A DNA stretch of 64,000 nucleotides from Hevea brasiliensis (taxonomy: Eukaryota; Streptophyta; Magnoliopsida; Malpighiales; Euphorbiaceae), in the NCBI RefSeq assembly GCF_030052815.1, contig NC_079507.1:14406141-14470140 (forward strand), given 5' to 3'. The translations under genes were made by a program, and so were the position numbers. Below the pieces are notes generated by a model that was not told where the DNA came from, ran no database searches, and saw nothing but the letters and a program-made list of their open reading frames with translations. The first letter of the stretch is position 1, and each line of letters begins with the position of its first letter. Positions 46,772 through 59,150 of the stretch are shown one piece after another.

Positions 46772-46833
46772 TCTCTCAAATTTCATCTCCTTTCACCAAA
46801 AATCCTACTCTTCTCCCTCCTAAAAACTCATCC

Positions 46834-48124
46834 ATGGCTCTTGCGAAGAGATCTGCAAGAAGGGTCGGCTCTTCTTCAAGGCAAAGAGGAGAATCCTCAC
46901 CTTCTCCACCCCAACCTCCAACCCAACTCCCAAGAAAGAGGGTAGCCACTCCCCAACCACCTCAACAAGCCCATCCTCCACAACCACAACCACAACCCAC
47001 TCCACAACCTAAAATCTCCATTCCTTGGGAATTTCGTGATGATACCCATAAAGCAATGTGCACTAGACTTCATGCCTGAAAAATATCCTCCACTAAATAC
47101 ATGGATTTTCCCCTTTTGGAGCAAATCAGGCTACTGGATAGCATTGGGTGGACAAGGTTCACCCAACTCCAATTCCCAGCCTACCACCATGCTAGAATTT
47201 TTAGGTAGCTTTAAGGCCACCTTATGGCCTACCGATAGGAAGGACAGGGGCAGGATTGAGTTTTGCCTCTTTGGTGTCGATCGGGTAATGAACATGGACG
47301 AGTTCAACGCCATCTTTGGCTTTGACAGCACTGATCACCAAGAGATCCCAAGGAACCGCATGCTGTACAACAATATTAACTTCTAGGATTCCATTGCACC
47401 GAACACAGAGCCGTACAACTCTAGCAAATCTAAATCCATGGGCATCACTAGTCAAGCACTGCGATATATGCATCGGTTCGCCACCCACACCATCATGGGG
47501 CATGGCGACAGCCTTGGCATTGTCAACGTCAGCGAGCTATTTTTCCTATGGTGCATGGTAACTGGACAGCGCTGCAGCACTGGCTTTTTTCTGTGCAACC
47601 ATCTCTGATGCCTTTGTCAACAATCTACTGGGCACATTGTGCTTGGAGGCCTTATCACAACCATTGCCCTCCACTTCGGCTTTGTTCTAGGACATCACAG
47701 ACTGCGCTTTGTTACTAGAATGTCGAGAATTGATCAAACTATCTGCATATCCATGGGGATATGTAAGAGGGTGGGCAACAAATGCTACTTGGTGGATGCC
47801 GAAGGAAACACCATCCCTCGAAGAGATGAGGCAAGAGAGGGACTTGGCGAGACTTCACAGCCTCAAGAAGAAAGGCAAGGATGGATGTTCAAAGAGTCCC
47901 CCGTTTGAGTGCCCCCATACACACCACCACCGACAGATCCGGTCCTCGCATACCTGTAATGCATGGAGACCACAATATACGACAGGATGCGAGCTATTGA
48001 GGATAGCCTCTAAGAAGCACACAATAAGCTAGACATGCTAATGGACAAGTTAGATGAGGAGGAAGAGGAGGAAGAGGAGCCAGGATCACCAGCATCACCA
48101 TCATCATCATCAGAGGCCTTTTAG
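46834..48124 (+). pseudogene. Env-position ORF of Athila B (plant ATHILA ORF1-like protein)
   Basis: The ATG in tccatggct opens MALAKRSARRVGSSSRQRGE and a Pro/Gln-rich stretch to about 47,020. A frameshift near 47,060 leads into the folded part: MLEFLGSFKATLWPTDRKDR, IEFCLFGVDRVMNMDEFNAI, ALRYMHRFATHTIMGHGDS and VSELFFLWCMVTGQRC. Stops lie at 47,384, about 47,607 and 47,906. The C-terminus is a coiled, acidic tail (DKLDEEEEEEEE then a Ser run). The pattern fits the plant-specific family called ATHILA ORF-1 or putative plant transposon protein. I see no signal peptide or clear membrane span, so env is a position label only. Function is unknown. Confidence 0.65.
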
Positions 48125-48295
48125 AGCTAGGACTATAGGATAGGATCTTTATTGTAATGTCTTACATGCCTTAGTCCTAACTTGAAACCATAGGTCTCTT
48201 TTATTTGATTTATGTTCAAAAATTTTCCATTCTTAATAAATAATATGCTTCCTTAAAATTTTTGTACATTTGCTCTGATTTTGCACATTATGTTA

Positions 48296-48333
48296 ACATT
48301 GAGAACAATGTCTGGTTTGAGTTTTGGGGTGGG
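48296..48333 (+). promoter_or_regulatory. Hairpin and G-tract (internal PPT-like module), Athila B
   Basis: acattg, agaa, caatgt gives a 6-bp stem with tetraloop, then ctg and gtttgagttttggggtggg. This G-tract resembles the element's own 3' polypurine tract gtttgagtttaggggt (49,635-49,650). Confidence 0.45.
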
Positions 48334-49612
48334 ATACAATTGCATTTGCATATCATTACATGAACATCATTGCATTGTTTAAATTTAGCTACATTATTCT
48401 TGTGTATCAAAATTTTCGAGAATTTTTGGACTTTAAATTGTGAAACTTAGCACTATAACCAAATTCTAGTAAGCTAATAATTGGACTCCACGGGATAGAG
48501 GAATGAACGTATCTAGATAGGCAAAAAGGGATTCTAATATGTTGTTTGTGAAGAAACTAATCTCTGTAATGGAACTAGACTAGTTAAACCTCTTTATAAC
48601 TATTAATTTATCACATTGAACTTGTAAAATTAGAAGAACAATTTTTGAAATACAAGCAAACCTAAAAATGCCTCACTAGCTCTAGAACATATCTCTTGGA
48701 CCTATCAAGGCGAAATCCTAGCATATGCTTGATAAAGAAATGATTAAGGCATTCTTTGATATAGCCTCACTAAGCTTTAGCCACCCCTAATTAAAATGTA
48801 TATCCCTTATAGCCAACATAAAGCTTATGTTTATCCCTTAGAATTTATTGCTTACCCATGTTATTTACCTAGCCCCTAGCCTAAACACTTACCATACCCT
48901 TTTAAGGAAGCAAAATGCATAAAGAAAATGAAGAGAGGATGAGGAACTCAAGAAGGAATGCAAGTGTGCAATTGAAATTCAAAGAAAAATTTGCCTTTCC
49001 AACCCAGCAAAAGCAATGAGTTTGGGGGAGAGGACAAAAAGAAAAAAAGAGAAGAAGTCCCAAGACAAGTATCATGGAAGCATGCTTAGCACTATAAAAA
49101 GCCAAAAGCCCCTCTTCACCATGCAAAATATGTAGAAACGAACTTAGTATACTTGGATTTTATGCATACATGCTACCCTCATATTTGCATTCCCTAAAAA
49201 CCTTTCATTGGCAACCAAGTCATTATCCCTTTAGCCCTATTACAACCCTTTTAAAGACCTTTTGATCATTTGAAAAGTGCATACTATATTAGTGGAGATA
49301 GAAAATTGGGATATGCCTAAGGAGTTGGAATTGAATTACTTCTTCACAATTACTCACAAAAGGGAGTTAGTGTTTCTCAAATCTTTCTTGATAAAACAGG
49401 TTATTTGTAGCTTATTAATAGTCTTATACAGAGGAATAATTAGTTAAAGATCCATGAAAGGAGGTAAAGTTCTAAATGGGCAGCTAGTAGAACCCTTATG
49501 CCTTGAAAGAGGGAAATTGGAATGAAGGTTGGAGGAGTTCAATTCTATGCTTAGTAAATTGATGGTTATATTCCTATGTATCTCCTGAAATGTATTTTAA
49601 AACAGAGTTTTA

Positions 49613-49653
49613 TTTTGCTTAAGGATAAGCAAAAGTTTGAGTTTAGGGGTATT
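49613..49653 (+). promoter_or_regulatory. Hairpin and polypurine tract at 3' LTR of Athila B
   Basis: ttttgctta, agga, taagcaaaa forms a perfect 9-bp stem with AGGA loop, followed at once by gtttgagtttaggggt and the LTR start at 49,654. Confidence 0.65.
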
Positions 49654-49888
49654 TGATACGCTTGAATTATATAGATGTTTTTAAGCACATTTGCACACTA
49701 TTTCATAGCATTTAGGCAAGTATTTTCATGCATAATAGTTGATTTCATTAGTTTTTATAATTTCTATTGTAAAGCCCTTAATTTCATGTTTTCTGCATCA
49801 TTTTAGGTGTTTGGGTTAAGCCCCAGAAGTATAGGATTACAAAGGAAAGCTTAGAGGAGTCAAGAGACAGAGAATTGCTGTTGATACA

Positions 49889-50210
49889 AAGTACACGGGT
49901 CGTGTAAACCAAGCCCTAGACCTGTGTAACTCTCTACTAGAAGAAAGCCAAGAGAATCGATGAGAATCACAAGTACACGAGTCATGTAAGTAGACCCGTG
50001 TAATCTGTAGGGACTCGTGTAAGTCTCTACCGGGCGTAAGCTTGAAGAACCTTATGGGAACAACAGTACACGGCCCATGTAATTAGGCCCGTGTAGTTGG
50101 TGCAAACCTATGTAACTTTCCGTGCCAAAATAAGATTTCGCAATTCTCCTCCAGCAAGTTACATGGCCCTATATTACGGGACCCGTGTAGTGACACACAA
50201 GCCATGTATT
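49889..50210 (+). promoter_or_regulatory. Palindrome cluster in U3 of Athila B LTR
   Basis: Units such as tacacgggtcgtgtaa, acacggcccatgtaat and gggacccgtgtag end about 105 bp before the TATA box. It is the same arrangement as in Athila A and as in front of the env-position ORF. Confidence 0.55.
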
Positions 50211-50315
50211 ATGCTGCAGCCAGTTTTATAACTCGAATTCCCCTCCTGTTTTCAGATAAAAATAGGGCTCCTAAGGCCCTTTGGACTCAAAGTGACCTAA
50301 CCCTAGAGCAGCCAA

Positions 50316-50324
50316 TATAAATAG
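50316..50324 (+). promoter_or_regulatory. TATA box of Athila B LTR
   Basis: tataaatag after gccaa. Motif and position fit a core promoter. Confidence 0.55.
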
Positions 50325-51264
50325 AAAAGAAAACATCAGAAGAAGGGGTGGTTGGAAAAGACGACTGTCGCGGGGAGTGCTGCTGAAGGCTGCTACTGTC
50401 GAGCTCCGCATCAGTGCCAAAAGAAGTTTTCCAGCTAAACTCGATAAGATCAAAGTTGCAAACTATCTTCGGTTCCTTTGTTTCATCTCCCTAAACATAT
50501 TTTTATTGCTTTATTTCTTTTACATGATTTTCTTTTTACTGTCTTTACCTTTTAGCATGATGTTTGCTGAACTCACCATCAGTGAGTAGTTTCCTTATTC
50601 TGGATTTGGGAGAGTAATGCTTGTAATTATTATTATGGATGAACATTAAGTTTTATTCACTGGATTTGAGATTCGTTTCTTGATTTAATTTCTTGTGATC
50701 TTAATGCATGCTATGTGATGGTACCCACTTAATCATGATTGTAGATGTTGATTGAAGGACTAAAAGGTGAAGATTAACATTAGAAAATCAAGATCTTAAA
50801 CCTAGGAAATCTGACCTAGACATAGGCTGATACCTTTGTGAAATCCAAAAATTGGTCAAAGGTCTTAAAGGATTTTAATTAATTTGATCACCACGAAAGT
50901 AGGGTTTGAGTTAATTAAAATACACCCTAGATGCCTTGAGAGAGGATTTAGGATAACTTAGGGCTAATTTCCATCAAGGAGAACGATCCTCAATTCAGTA
51001 AATAAAGGAGATAACATCCCTAATAAGATTCAAGTATGAAATTTTAACTCCAGAATTGTTCCAAAAATAGATTACTTCATTTTAAATTTACTATTCTAGT
51101 GTTTAAAGTTAACAAACTTCATTCCCTAAATATTCGATAGCCTAGACAGTGAAAATTACTATGTAGATTGGTACTTTGTAAACAAAGGTCCTCGTGGGAA
51201 CGATACTCTACTTATCACTTTATTACTTGTTAGCGATCCGTGCACTTGCGGGGTTGTAAAACCA

Positions 51265-53874
51265 GGCAAACACTCCTCCCTCTCTTGATGGCTCTAAGAG
51301 TCTTGTCTATCTTAAGATCCAATTCAAGCAACTCCTTTTAAGGTTTAGTTCTGGTTATAAACTGAACAGAGAGCCTGAAAAGGAATAAAAAGCAAAAGCA
51401 AAATAAGTAAATTAAATAAAAAAAATGCCTAAATCAGCTAAATTGCCTATCTGCAGCTAGAGTAATATGTGCATGCCCCCAAGACACACCTAAGAGTATA
51501 TGTCAAGGGTTAACAATCCCTCCTACAAATCTTGATTTCCTTGTTTCTAATTATGCTTCATTTTAGGGAAAAAAGCATAATATTTAAAAATTTCAAATTT
51601 GTTTAAGTCATAAGAAAACCACATTTATAAGTTTCCCATCTATTTGGAATTTCTCAAATAATGAAATTTAGTTTCAAATTCAAGGTAGAAATCTGACGAA
51701 GTTTCCCTTAAATTTTGAGTAATCTATTAAAATACCTATCAATATTTATCATGTTACTTCAAGACACATATGAAACCTATGTGGTTTCATTCATAAGCCA
51801 TCTCACAATTACCATATTATATGCAACATCTCATCAATTAAGATAAATTTTTATACTTAGAAATTTATAATATATACATATGAAAGCATTTACAAAAAAC
51901 AAGACTTGTTTTAACATCCATGTAGTTTGTAAAATTTAAATAGTTACACATTAAAGGATTACATTTCATAACATATATGCTTAATACAATGTAATCTCCT
52001 AATGTGTACAAAATAATGTGGTGTCTTATTAAATCTTGAGCAAAACGTAACCCCTTTGCCTTCACTCCCGTGCCAGCTCTTTATCCTTACTTTTATTACC
52101 TACAGAAAGTTCAAACAACTCTCTACTAAGCAAATTTGCTTAGTGGTGCTATAACTTAATGATATTATATCATGCAACATGTATGTGAGCAAATCATGCA
52201 CAATCTCATGAGATATGTCTCTAACAATTTTATTTCATTAGTACAATGTGCAATCCCACACAATTTTAACATAACATGACATAGCTTTTAATTAAATAAA
52301 TTTTTGCAATGTTCAGATTAATAACAATTACAATCAAGGTGTATAGCATTTCATGAATAACCTTTTTCACATACCCCTTTTCATTTATTTTCTTAGCCCA
52401 ATTACAATGTCTAGACAACTCAAGTAACAAGTCTCCTCATCATGGCGTAAGCAAAGTATCCTCATAATGGCATAAACCAAGTTATTGTGCACAATTTTAG
52501 TTATTGACTAGTTAATTTTCTCATGCCACCTATTTCTAGACTTGTAATGGGCATACACACTATCAATATTACATATAATTGATTCAATCAAGACATGCTT
52601 ACCAATTTCCCCTTTATTCATAACTCATTCATAATCAATATCACTAATATCACACGATTGTATTTTCTAGTCAATTCGGGTAAACAAGTGCAACAAATTT
52701 AAGATTCTATTAAAAATCATAGAAATAGGATTTTATTGCCATATTTTCTAGAATTCAACTTTCATATGTCTATTTCAATCTCAAATTTAAATCATATCAA
52801 AATCAGGTCTACATTTTAAGTTATGGACAAAAATGTGCAACCTATTCTAGACCTCAATCACATTCAGAGTAGTAACAGGAAATGTAAAAATATCACTATG
52901 CAACTAGCAAAATCAATTCTCTACCATAACTACAAAGTTTTAGGCATTCATTAAGCTTTCCAACTGTTTAAGAATCACCCTATTTCAAATTTTGTAGCAT
53001 AAGATATAAATTTTTAAAGTTGATTGCCCTGTTTCTAGAAATCATCAAGTCAGTTTCAGATTTAAGCAGAAAAAACTTTTGCCTTCAAACACCATCTTAA
53101 CAAGGGAATTAGGTCTAGCAAGAAACTACAAAGCTTTAAATCATTCATTAAAGTTTCCATAGACATAAAGATCACAATAATCTAACATTCCTAGCTCAAG
53201 TTATGAAATTTTAAATGTGACTGATCCTGTAGCCCACTGGCAGTTCCAAACTTCCAACATACACACAAGCTATCATTTTCATTACTTTGTATTTCTCCCT
53301 TATCCCTAGTGGAGTCCCTACTCAACATGATAAAAAATATAGGTTATAGCACTAACCTTACTTGAGTACTAGCTGCTACCCCTCTTCCTTCAAGTCTCCA
53401 CCAAACCTTTCAAGAAATTAGGTTTTTTCAAGCTTGAATCACAAAGTCTTCTTGCTCCCTTTGCTTAAGCCTCTAAAAATAGTATGATCTAGGGTTTTTG
53501 TTTGGTGTCTCTTCTTTAATTTTGAGAAAGAATGGTGGTTGAAAGAAAAAAGAAAGGAGGAAGAAAATGGGAATGAATGGCCAACTCAATGGAGAGGAAG
53601 ATCCCTTTACCTTTACCCATTGGTCTATGATGTGTTTTCTATGTCCTATTGGTTAATTTTTTATATCATTATTATTTCTAATTTTTCCCCTTAACTTAGT
53701 AGTTAATTCAAGTTAGTCGCCCAATCTCTTACTTGCCCCTTAACTTATCAATTAATTCAATTTGATCCTCTAACCCTTAGTGACCGAATTTCTAGGTATG
53801 AATAGAGGTAATTTCACATACAATTAATTTTGTAATTTTTTTTAAATACCATTTAGGTAAATTGAAGATTTTAC
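51265..53874 (-). repeat. Tekay-like LTR, minus strand (edges approximate)
   Basis: On the minus strand it carries the LTR blocks in order: a start near tgtaaaatct (53,874), aaggttagtgc (about 53,355), cataacttgagct (about 53,210), and the perfect palindrome actaagcaaa/tttgcttagt (52,125-52,144). No ORF. The left terminus is not recognisable and the copy may be truncated. This family is diverged from the others in the window. Confidence 0.6.
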
Positions 53875-53881
53875 ACCCTAT

Positions 53882-54217
53882 GTGTCATGGAACTAGCTAT
53901 AGTCCCACAACAGTGCAAATTGAGTTTATCTTGCTTTTCGATACACCTTACATGTCATGGGACTAGCTACATTCCCACAATAGTGATAACTATGTGATTT
54001 GAAATTTCGAGTGTATCTTATTCTGTCGATACCCTCTGTGTCATGAGACTAGCTACGATCCCACAATGGTGCAAATCGAGTGTTTCTTGCTTTGTCAATA
54101 TACACTATGTGTCATGGGATTAGTGCCATCTCATAACAGTGCAAATCGAGTGTATCATACTTTATCGATGCACCTTACGTGTAATAGTACTAGTTATGGT
54201 TCCACAATAGTGACAAT
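53882..54217. repeat. Tandem repeat, about 70-bp unit, 4.5 copies
   Basis: Units begin gtgtcatgggactagctac and contain cccacaatagtgcaaatcgag. Starts are at 53,882, 53,952, 54,038, 54,109 and 54,179, giving spacings of 70, 86, 71 and 70. The second unit carries a 16-bp insertion. Copies differ by substitutions, so the array is old. Confidence 0.9.
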
Positions 54218-54330
54218 ATTTGAAATTTCATGGATTCATATTTAGGACCACAGTCCCAAGTTGCCTACATATCCCTTCTTTTTGGGAGAGGAATCAGACC
54301 CATACATTGTTTGACAGTTGAAAACTACAG

Positions 54331-54690
54331 TGATGCATGATCTTCTATGCTTTATACACCTATAGGTGACATGTTGATGCATGATCTTTTATGCCTTATA
54401 TAATTATGTCGTGCATCTTAAATAAAGTCTAAGGACTTACCAAAAATTAATTAGAAAAACGGTGATGCATAATCTTCTACGCCTTATACAACTATGCCAT
54501 GTGCCCTAAATAAAGTCTAAGAACTTATAAAAAAAATTGATTTGTAATTTGAAAACTATGGTGATGCATGATCTTGTGTGCCTTATACACCTATAGGTGA
54601 TGTGTGGATACATGATCTTTTATGCCTTATACAACTATGTCATGCACCCTAAACAAAGTTTAAGGACTTACAAAGAAAGAAAAAACTGAT
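54331..54690. repeat. Tandem repeat with 231-bp period and a shorter inner motif
   Basis: The motif tgatgcatgatcttctatgc starts at 54,331, 54,375, 54,463, 54,562 and 54,605 (last one ggatacatg). The pair 54,331/54,375 recurs at 54,562/54,605, giving a 230-231-bp period. cctaaataaagtctaagg recurs between them. Confidence 0.85.
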
Positions 54691-55466
54691 CATTTAAAAC
54701 TGAGATAACAAGATCTTAAAACTGCATGTGATCCATGTGTTTTTTATCCTTCAGGTATACATTTTTATTTCCATTGGGAAATATCTTTGAAAACTTTAAT
54801 ATCACTGGGGATTTTTCTAAAAATTTCAAAGCTTTAATGGTGGTATTGTGGAAAACTCACTAGGGAAGTAAGAATCTTTCAAACTTTTTTTTTTAAATGC
54901 ATACCAAGAGACTACGTCTAGGTCAAAATATAATTTTTCTCTGATTTTTCTTTAAAGTTCATTTTCCTTCTCGCTATGCCTTATCATTCTAAGATCATGT
55001 TTAAGCCCATGCCTTGCCTTCATTCATTCTGCTCCTTCTCTTCTGTGTGTTTTATTCTTTATGCCTTAATTTTTTCCTAAAATTCCCTTTCGGGTTTTCA
55101 TCTCAGCAGGCTTGCTTTAACTTTTACCTAAGCTACCCTTTTAGGTTTTCAACTTAGTGAGCTTTATTTTTGCCTAAACTACCTTTCAAGTTCTTTATTT
55201 ATTTTTTTTTTCAAACTGCTATCAGGGAATTCACCATTAATTATTCTATCATGATAAGAAAACTCACACTAAACTGAAACATGCAATCCTACTTCTCAAT
55301 TATTTGATGTATCCTTCTGACATAAGTATTTATAATCATAACTAAATAGAATCAATTTCTTGTCATGCAATAAAAACCTTCTTTATTAATTCGAACATGC
55401 CATTATCCCCTTTGCATTCAATTTCCTAAATTTTTAACCTTTTAAAGTCAGAAATAAAACTATAAC
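54691..55466. other. Non-coding stretch with weak short repeats
   Basis: No ORF. A degenerate unit of the type cctaagctaccctttnaggttttcaacttag occurs about three times between 55,070 and 55,195. Otherwise I see nothing definable. With the two arrays before it, this may be the end region of an unrecognised element. Confidence 0.4.
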
Positions 55467-58400
55467 TGTAACACCCTCACTGTAGTAATTCTGTACATTT
55501 TACTGTTTCGGTGACCGGTGTCAGTCCGGATAGTTAGAACGTCTAAAAAAATATTTAGATTAGAGTGAAGAGTCATAAATAACTCAAATAATGGTAAGAA
55601 AAATTTAGAAAAAATTTTAAAAAAAAAATACAACCAAATTAAATGAGCCGATGCCCTAGCGATGGGTAACCTAGTGGAAAGTTACGGTCCTTGCAGCTAG
55701 AAGCCCTAAACCTAGGAGAAAATTCATAAAATAATTTTAGGGACTCCAAAGAAGAGTTATTGAGGTTTCGATGGCATTAGAATGCCAAGAAAATGCTTAG
55801 AAAATTTTTTCGATCGGCACAGACGATTTTGGCTCAATAAGCCAAACGGAGGGCATTTTGGTCATTTCGTCTTCAGAGATGATTTTTAGCCAACTTATCC
55901 AGTTAAGTAAATAATTATTATGATATAAAATGTGAATAAATATTGATGAAAATTAAATTAAAAATGAGTAAAAGAAAGAAGAAAGAAAAATAAACCGATA
56001 ACTCAGTAAGAGCAAAATTTGATCAATTAAATTTGAGGGTCCAATATTGACAAAAAATGATGATTATTAATTTAATAAAGCTAAATTAATTTAATTAATT
56101 GAAATTATGAAAATTAAAAATAATTATTGAAAAGTCAAATTATAATGATTATAAACTTCAAAATAATTTCAAATTTGCCATTCTACTTATTTACCATATT
56201 GCCATTGAATATTTAATTATTATATAAGTTAATTATTGAACAAAATTCTGCATCTTCTTCCCTTCTTCTTCTCGTCCACTTGCCTTCTTCCCTTTCTCTC
56301 TAAAATTCTCCATTGAAACCCAAAATCCAAAGCTTGAAACCCTAAGTCTCAACCAAATTTTTCTTGGAAAAACTATAGCCCACCCTAAACTAAAGCCTAA
56401 TTATAGAAAGCACTCAAGAAAACCAAAAGAAATTAAGAGTTTGGGGCAAGGAATTTCAGCCAAGGTGAACCAAGAAGGAGGTTTAAGTTTTTTATTGATT
56501 AGAAGGTTGAATTGATGTTGAGTGAAGCTAAGGAACAAGGTTAGTGCTATCAATTCCTTTAGATTTTGAAGTTGCACCAAATTGATTTAGGTTTTGCTAA
56601 ATTGGGAATTTGATGTTATGTTGATAAATTGATGTGTTGAGATTAATTATGGAGTATTTGAAGTGTATTGAATGTGATTGAAGTTGGTAGTATTGGAAGT
56701 GTTGTATTCATGCAGGATTTTCTGGACTTTGAGTCCAGTACCTAAATATGACCATAAGCAGAGTTAGGTTACTCCAATTGGTGTGAGACCAATTAGAAAT
56801 TAAACTTAGGACATAATGACACATTTTTTGTGAAGAAATCATGCCCAAATTCTATCTAAATCTTGACCAATTTACTGTCCCAATCTAGAAATCCAAACAC
56901 TGAACCCAGAAAATTGACTAAATGAATAGTACATGTTCATATGGCCATAACTTCCTCTAGATAGGTCCAAATGACCTGATTTTTGTGTCATTGGAAAGAT
57001 TAGACATAGGACTACAACTTTTATTAAGAACACCAAGCCCAAAAATGCCTATAACCAAATGAAATTACTAGCCCAATTGATGTCACCAAACTAACTAGAA
57101 CCATTCTGCCCAGAATTTCCTGGACTAAAACTCACCCGACCAGTTTTGGTAAAATGGCCATAACTTGGTTTATAAAAATCCAAATGCAATGAAACCAATA
57201 GAAAAAGTTTTATAAGACATAGGCCTACAATATTGGTCTTTTGGCCAAAACCTAGAACCCAAAGGAATTAGGTCAAATGCTTAAAAGAACTTGGTACATC
57301 CAAACCTAGAAAGTTACCTAATTTCATCTGACCCCGGATTAGTTTTTGTAGCATATCTTTCACTAGAAAACTCCATTTAGGATGAGCCATACCTTTTCAG
57401 AAACCTAAGACACAGGACTCTAACTTTTTTTTAAAAACCTTCTTCGAATTATGAATGTAAGAACCCTAAAAATCCACTTGCAGTCACTGACCTAAACCTG
57501 GACTCTGAAGACACCGGGTACTAGAGTCTAGGCTAATTAAATTGGTATAATAAATTCTACAAAACTTGAAAAAAATATTGATTCAAAATTTTGAGTGACC
57601 ATAAGACATAGGGAAACAAATTCTATGAAGAGCACTAGACCTAAATGTGACTGCAACTTGGTCAATAAAATTTGTAAAGTGTAACTACAAAATCTGCCTA
57701 GCTAAGGAACCAGAACTAGGAAATGAATAAGTTATAGTTATTTGATCATAAATTGAGCTACAAAACTCCAAATAGAGTGATTAAAAAAAAAAACATTAAA
57801 CTAGATACATAAAGGAACAACTTTCATGAAGAAAGATTAGCCAAATTCTCACTTTAGCATAGACCATTGAAACAGTAAACATAGGACATAAAAATTGAAA
57901 ATTTGGAAATACTTTTAGAAGGCTTTGAATTGTAATTGGAAATCAATGCCAACAAATTTAGAACCCAAAATATGGGATCTTAGTGCAATTGGAATTAACA
58001 CACCTATTATATATGAAAAGTCAACAATTTGAGTGAATAGTAATGTGTGAATAGTAACCTTAAAGACATAAGAAATAATAAAAGAAATTAAAGAAGTCAT
58101 TATGAGTAATGTATGAATATATATATTGTAATCAGTGAATTTGAATGACTTAATGAACACTAAAAATCTTGTGAATAGGTAATTGAGACTTATACTCCCA
58201 ATACCAATAGAATTCATAATATATTAGCAATACAACTTGAAGTATGAAATGTACTTTACATGAATAGATTGTTGAATGTATAAATGAGATAAAAGTGTCA
58301 TTTGGGTTTAGGTTCCCATCAAGAGAGAAAGGAAAGATGTTTTGAATGTGAATGGTACGTGACATCAAATGAATGTGAATTGTAATTAGTATGAATATTA

Positions 58401-59150
58401 GGATAAATGCATAAATTACCTAGAAATGTGAATTTGGAAATTATGCTTCCACTATAAACAAAATTAGAATGCTATAAAAATATAAATGAAAAATATAATG
58501 AAATGATAGAACATATAAGCTCCTAATGGTACTAATGTGCCCATGTATTACATAGACACGTGTGTCAGATTGGATAGATTGACATTCCAATAGGGTATTG
58601 TTTTAGCAGTACTGCGAAAGGCTTTATGCTTGTATTCATGGCTTTATGCCCGTATTCATGGCTTTATACCCGTATTCATGGCTTTATGCCCACACTCATG
58701 GCTTTTATGCTCGATTATGTGTTATCATGGCTCTTTAGCCATTCTGACTGCATACGTGGTTGACATTCTGCGCCCCATGGTATGACCGAGGCACCGCGGT
58801 GTTGTGCCAACGACTCGTTATCCAGTTTAGTCAGCCTGTCATAGGTTATCTGGGCAGTAAAATTTATTGAAATAAGTTAAAAACATTAGAAACTAAATAA
58901 ATAAGTGAGAAAAATCCAAAAGTTATTAAACTAGTATTAAGAATTTAATTATTATGAAATGATCTATAATACATAGAAAATACTAAGAGAGTAAATAAAG
59001 GACTAGCAAAATAAGTATAACGTAAATAATTATTAGAAATGCATCCTCCATAATAATATAAACATAAACTAAATATTTAGATTTATTTATACATTATATA
59101 AATGATTAAGGTAAACTTATGAAAGAAGTGATTCTAGAGAGCAACATAAA
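55467..59150 (+). repeat. Tekay-like LTR, interrupted before its U5 end
   Basis: Starts tgtaacaccctcactgtag. The first 530 bp resemble the solo LTR at 20,262, and 56,090-57,140 is nearly the same as 43,995-45,060. It carries the caattggtgt block (56,775) and a 20-bp tandem array (58,621-58,720). It lacks the stem-loop and end, which should follow beyond the element inserted at 59,151. Confidence 0.75.
58621..58720 (+). repeat. Tandem repeat, 20-bp unit, 5 copies
   Basis: gctttatgcccgtattcatg and variants start at 58,621, 58,641, 58,661, 58,681 and 58,701. Other Tekay LTRs have only one or two related words here (42,911; 16,327), so this is a local expansion. Confidence 0.88.

Larger units (their letters stand above)
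48125..49653 (+). other. 3' non-coding region of Athila B
   Basis: About 1.5 kb without an ORF. It contains the two hairpin plus G-tract modules listed separately. I see nothing else definable. Confidence 0.65.
45061..51264 (+). mobile_element. Athila-type Ty3/gypsy element B, 3' half
   Basis: Integrase core to C-terminus, spacer with palindrome cluster and TATA box, env-position ORF, long 3' non-coding region with two hairpin plus G-tract modules, and a 3' LTR. The 5' LTR, gag, protease and RT are not in the window. The left border at 45,061 is a truncation against a Tekay LTR piece. Confidence 0.82.
49654..51264 (+). repeat. 3' LTR of Athila B (about 1,611 bp)
   Basis: Starts tgatacgctt after the polypurine tract. 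The right end (gttgtaaaacca) is set by where the inverted copy at 43,341 begins. It contains the palindrome cluster (49,889-50,210) and TATA box tataaatag (50,316-50,324). Confidence 0.8.

Noticed and set aside
46834..48124. True envelope protein
   Set aside because: I see no signal peptide, transmembrane span or cysteine pattern. Only the position after integrase suggests it.
54691..55466. Host gene exon
   Set aside because: No ORF with codon structure, no splice-site pattern, and the stretch is T-rich with weak repeats.
55467..59150. Chimeric LTR from recombination of two families
   Set aside because: The first 530 bp match the solo LTR family and a later part matches 43,995-45,060, but that other copy lacks its own start, so both could be one family with fast-changing U3. 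Not supported enough.
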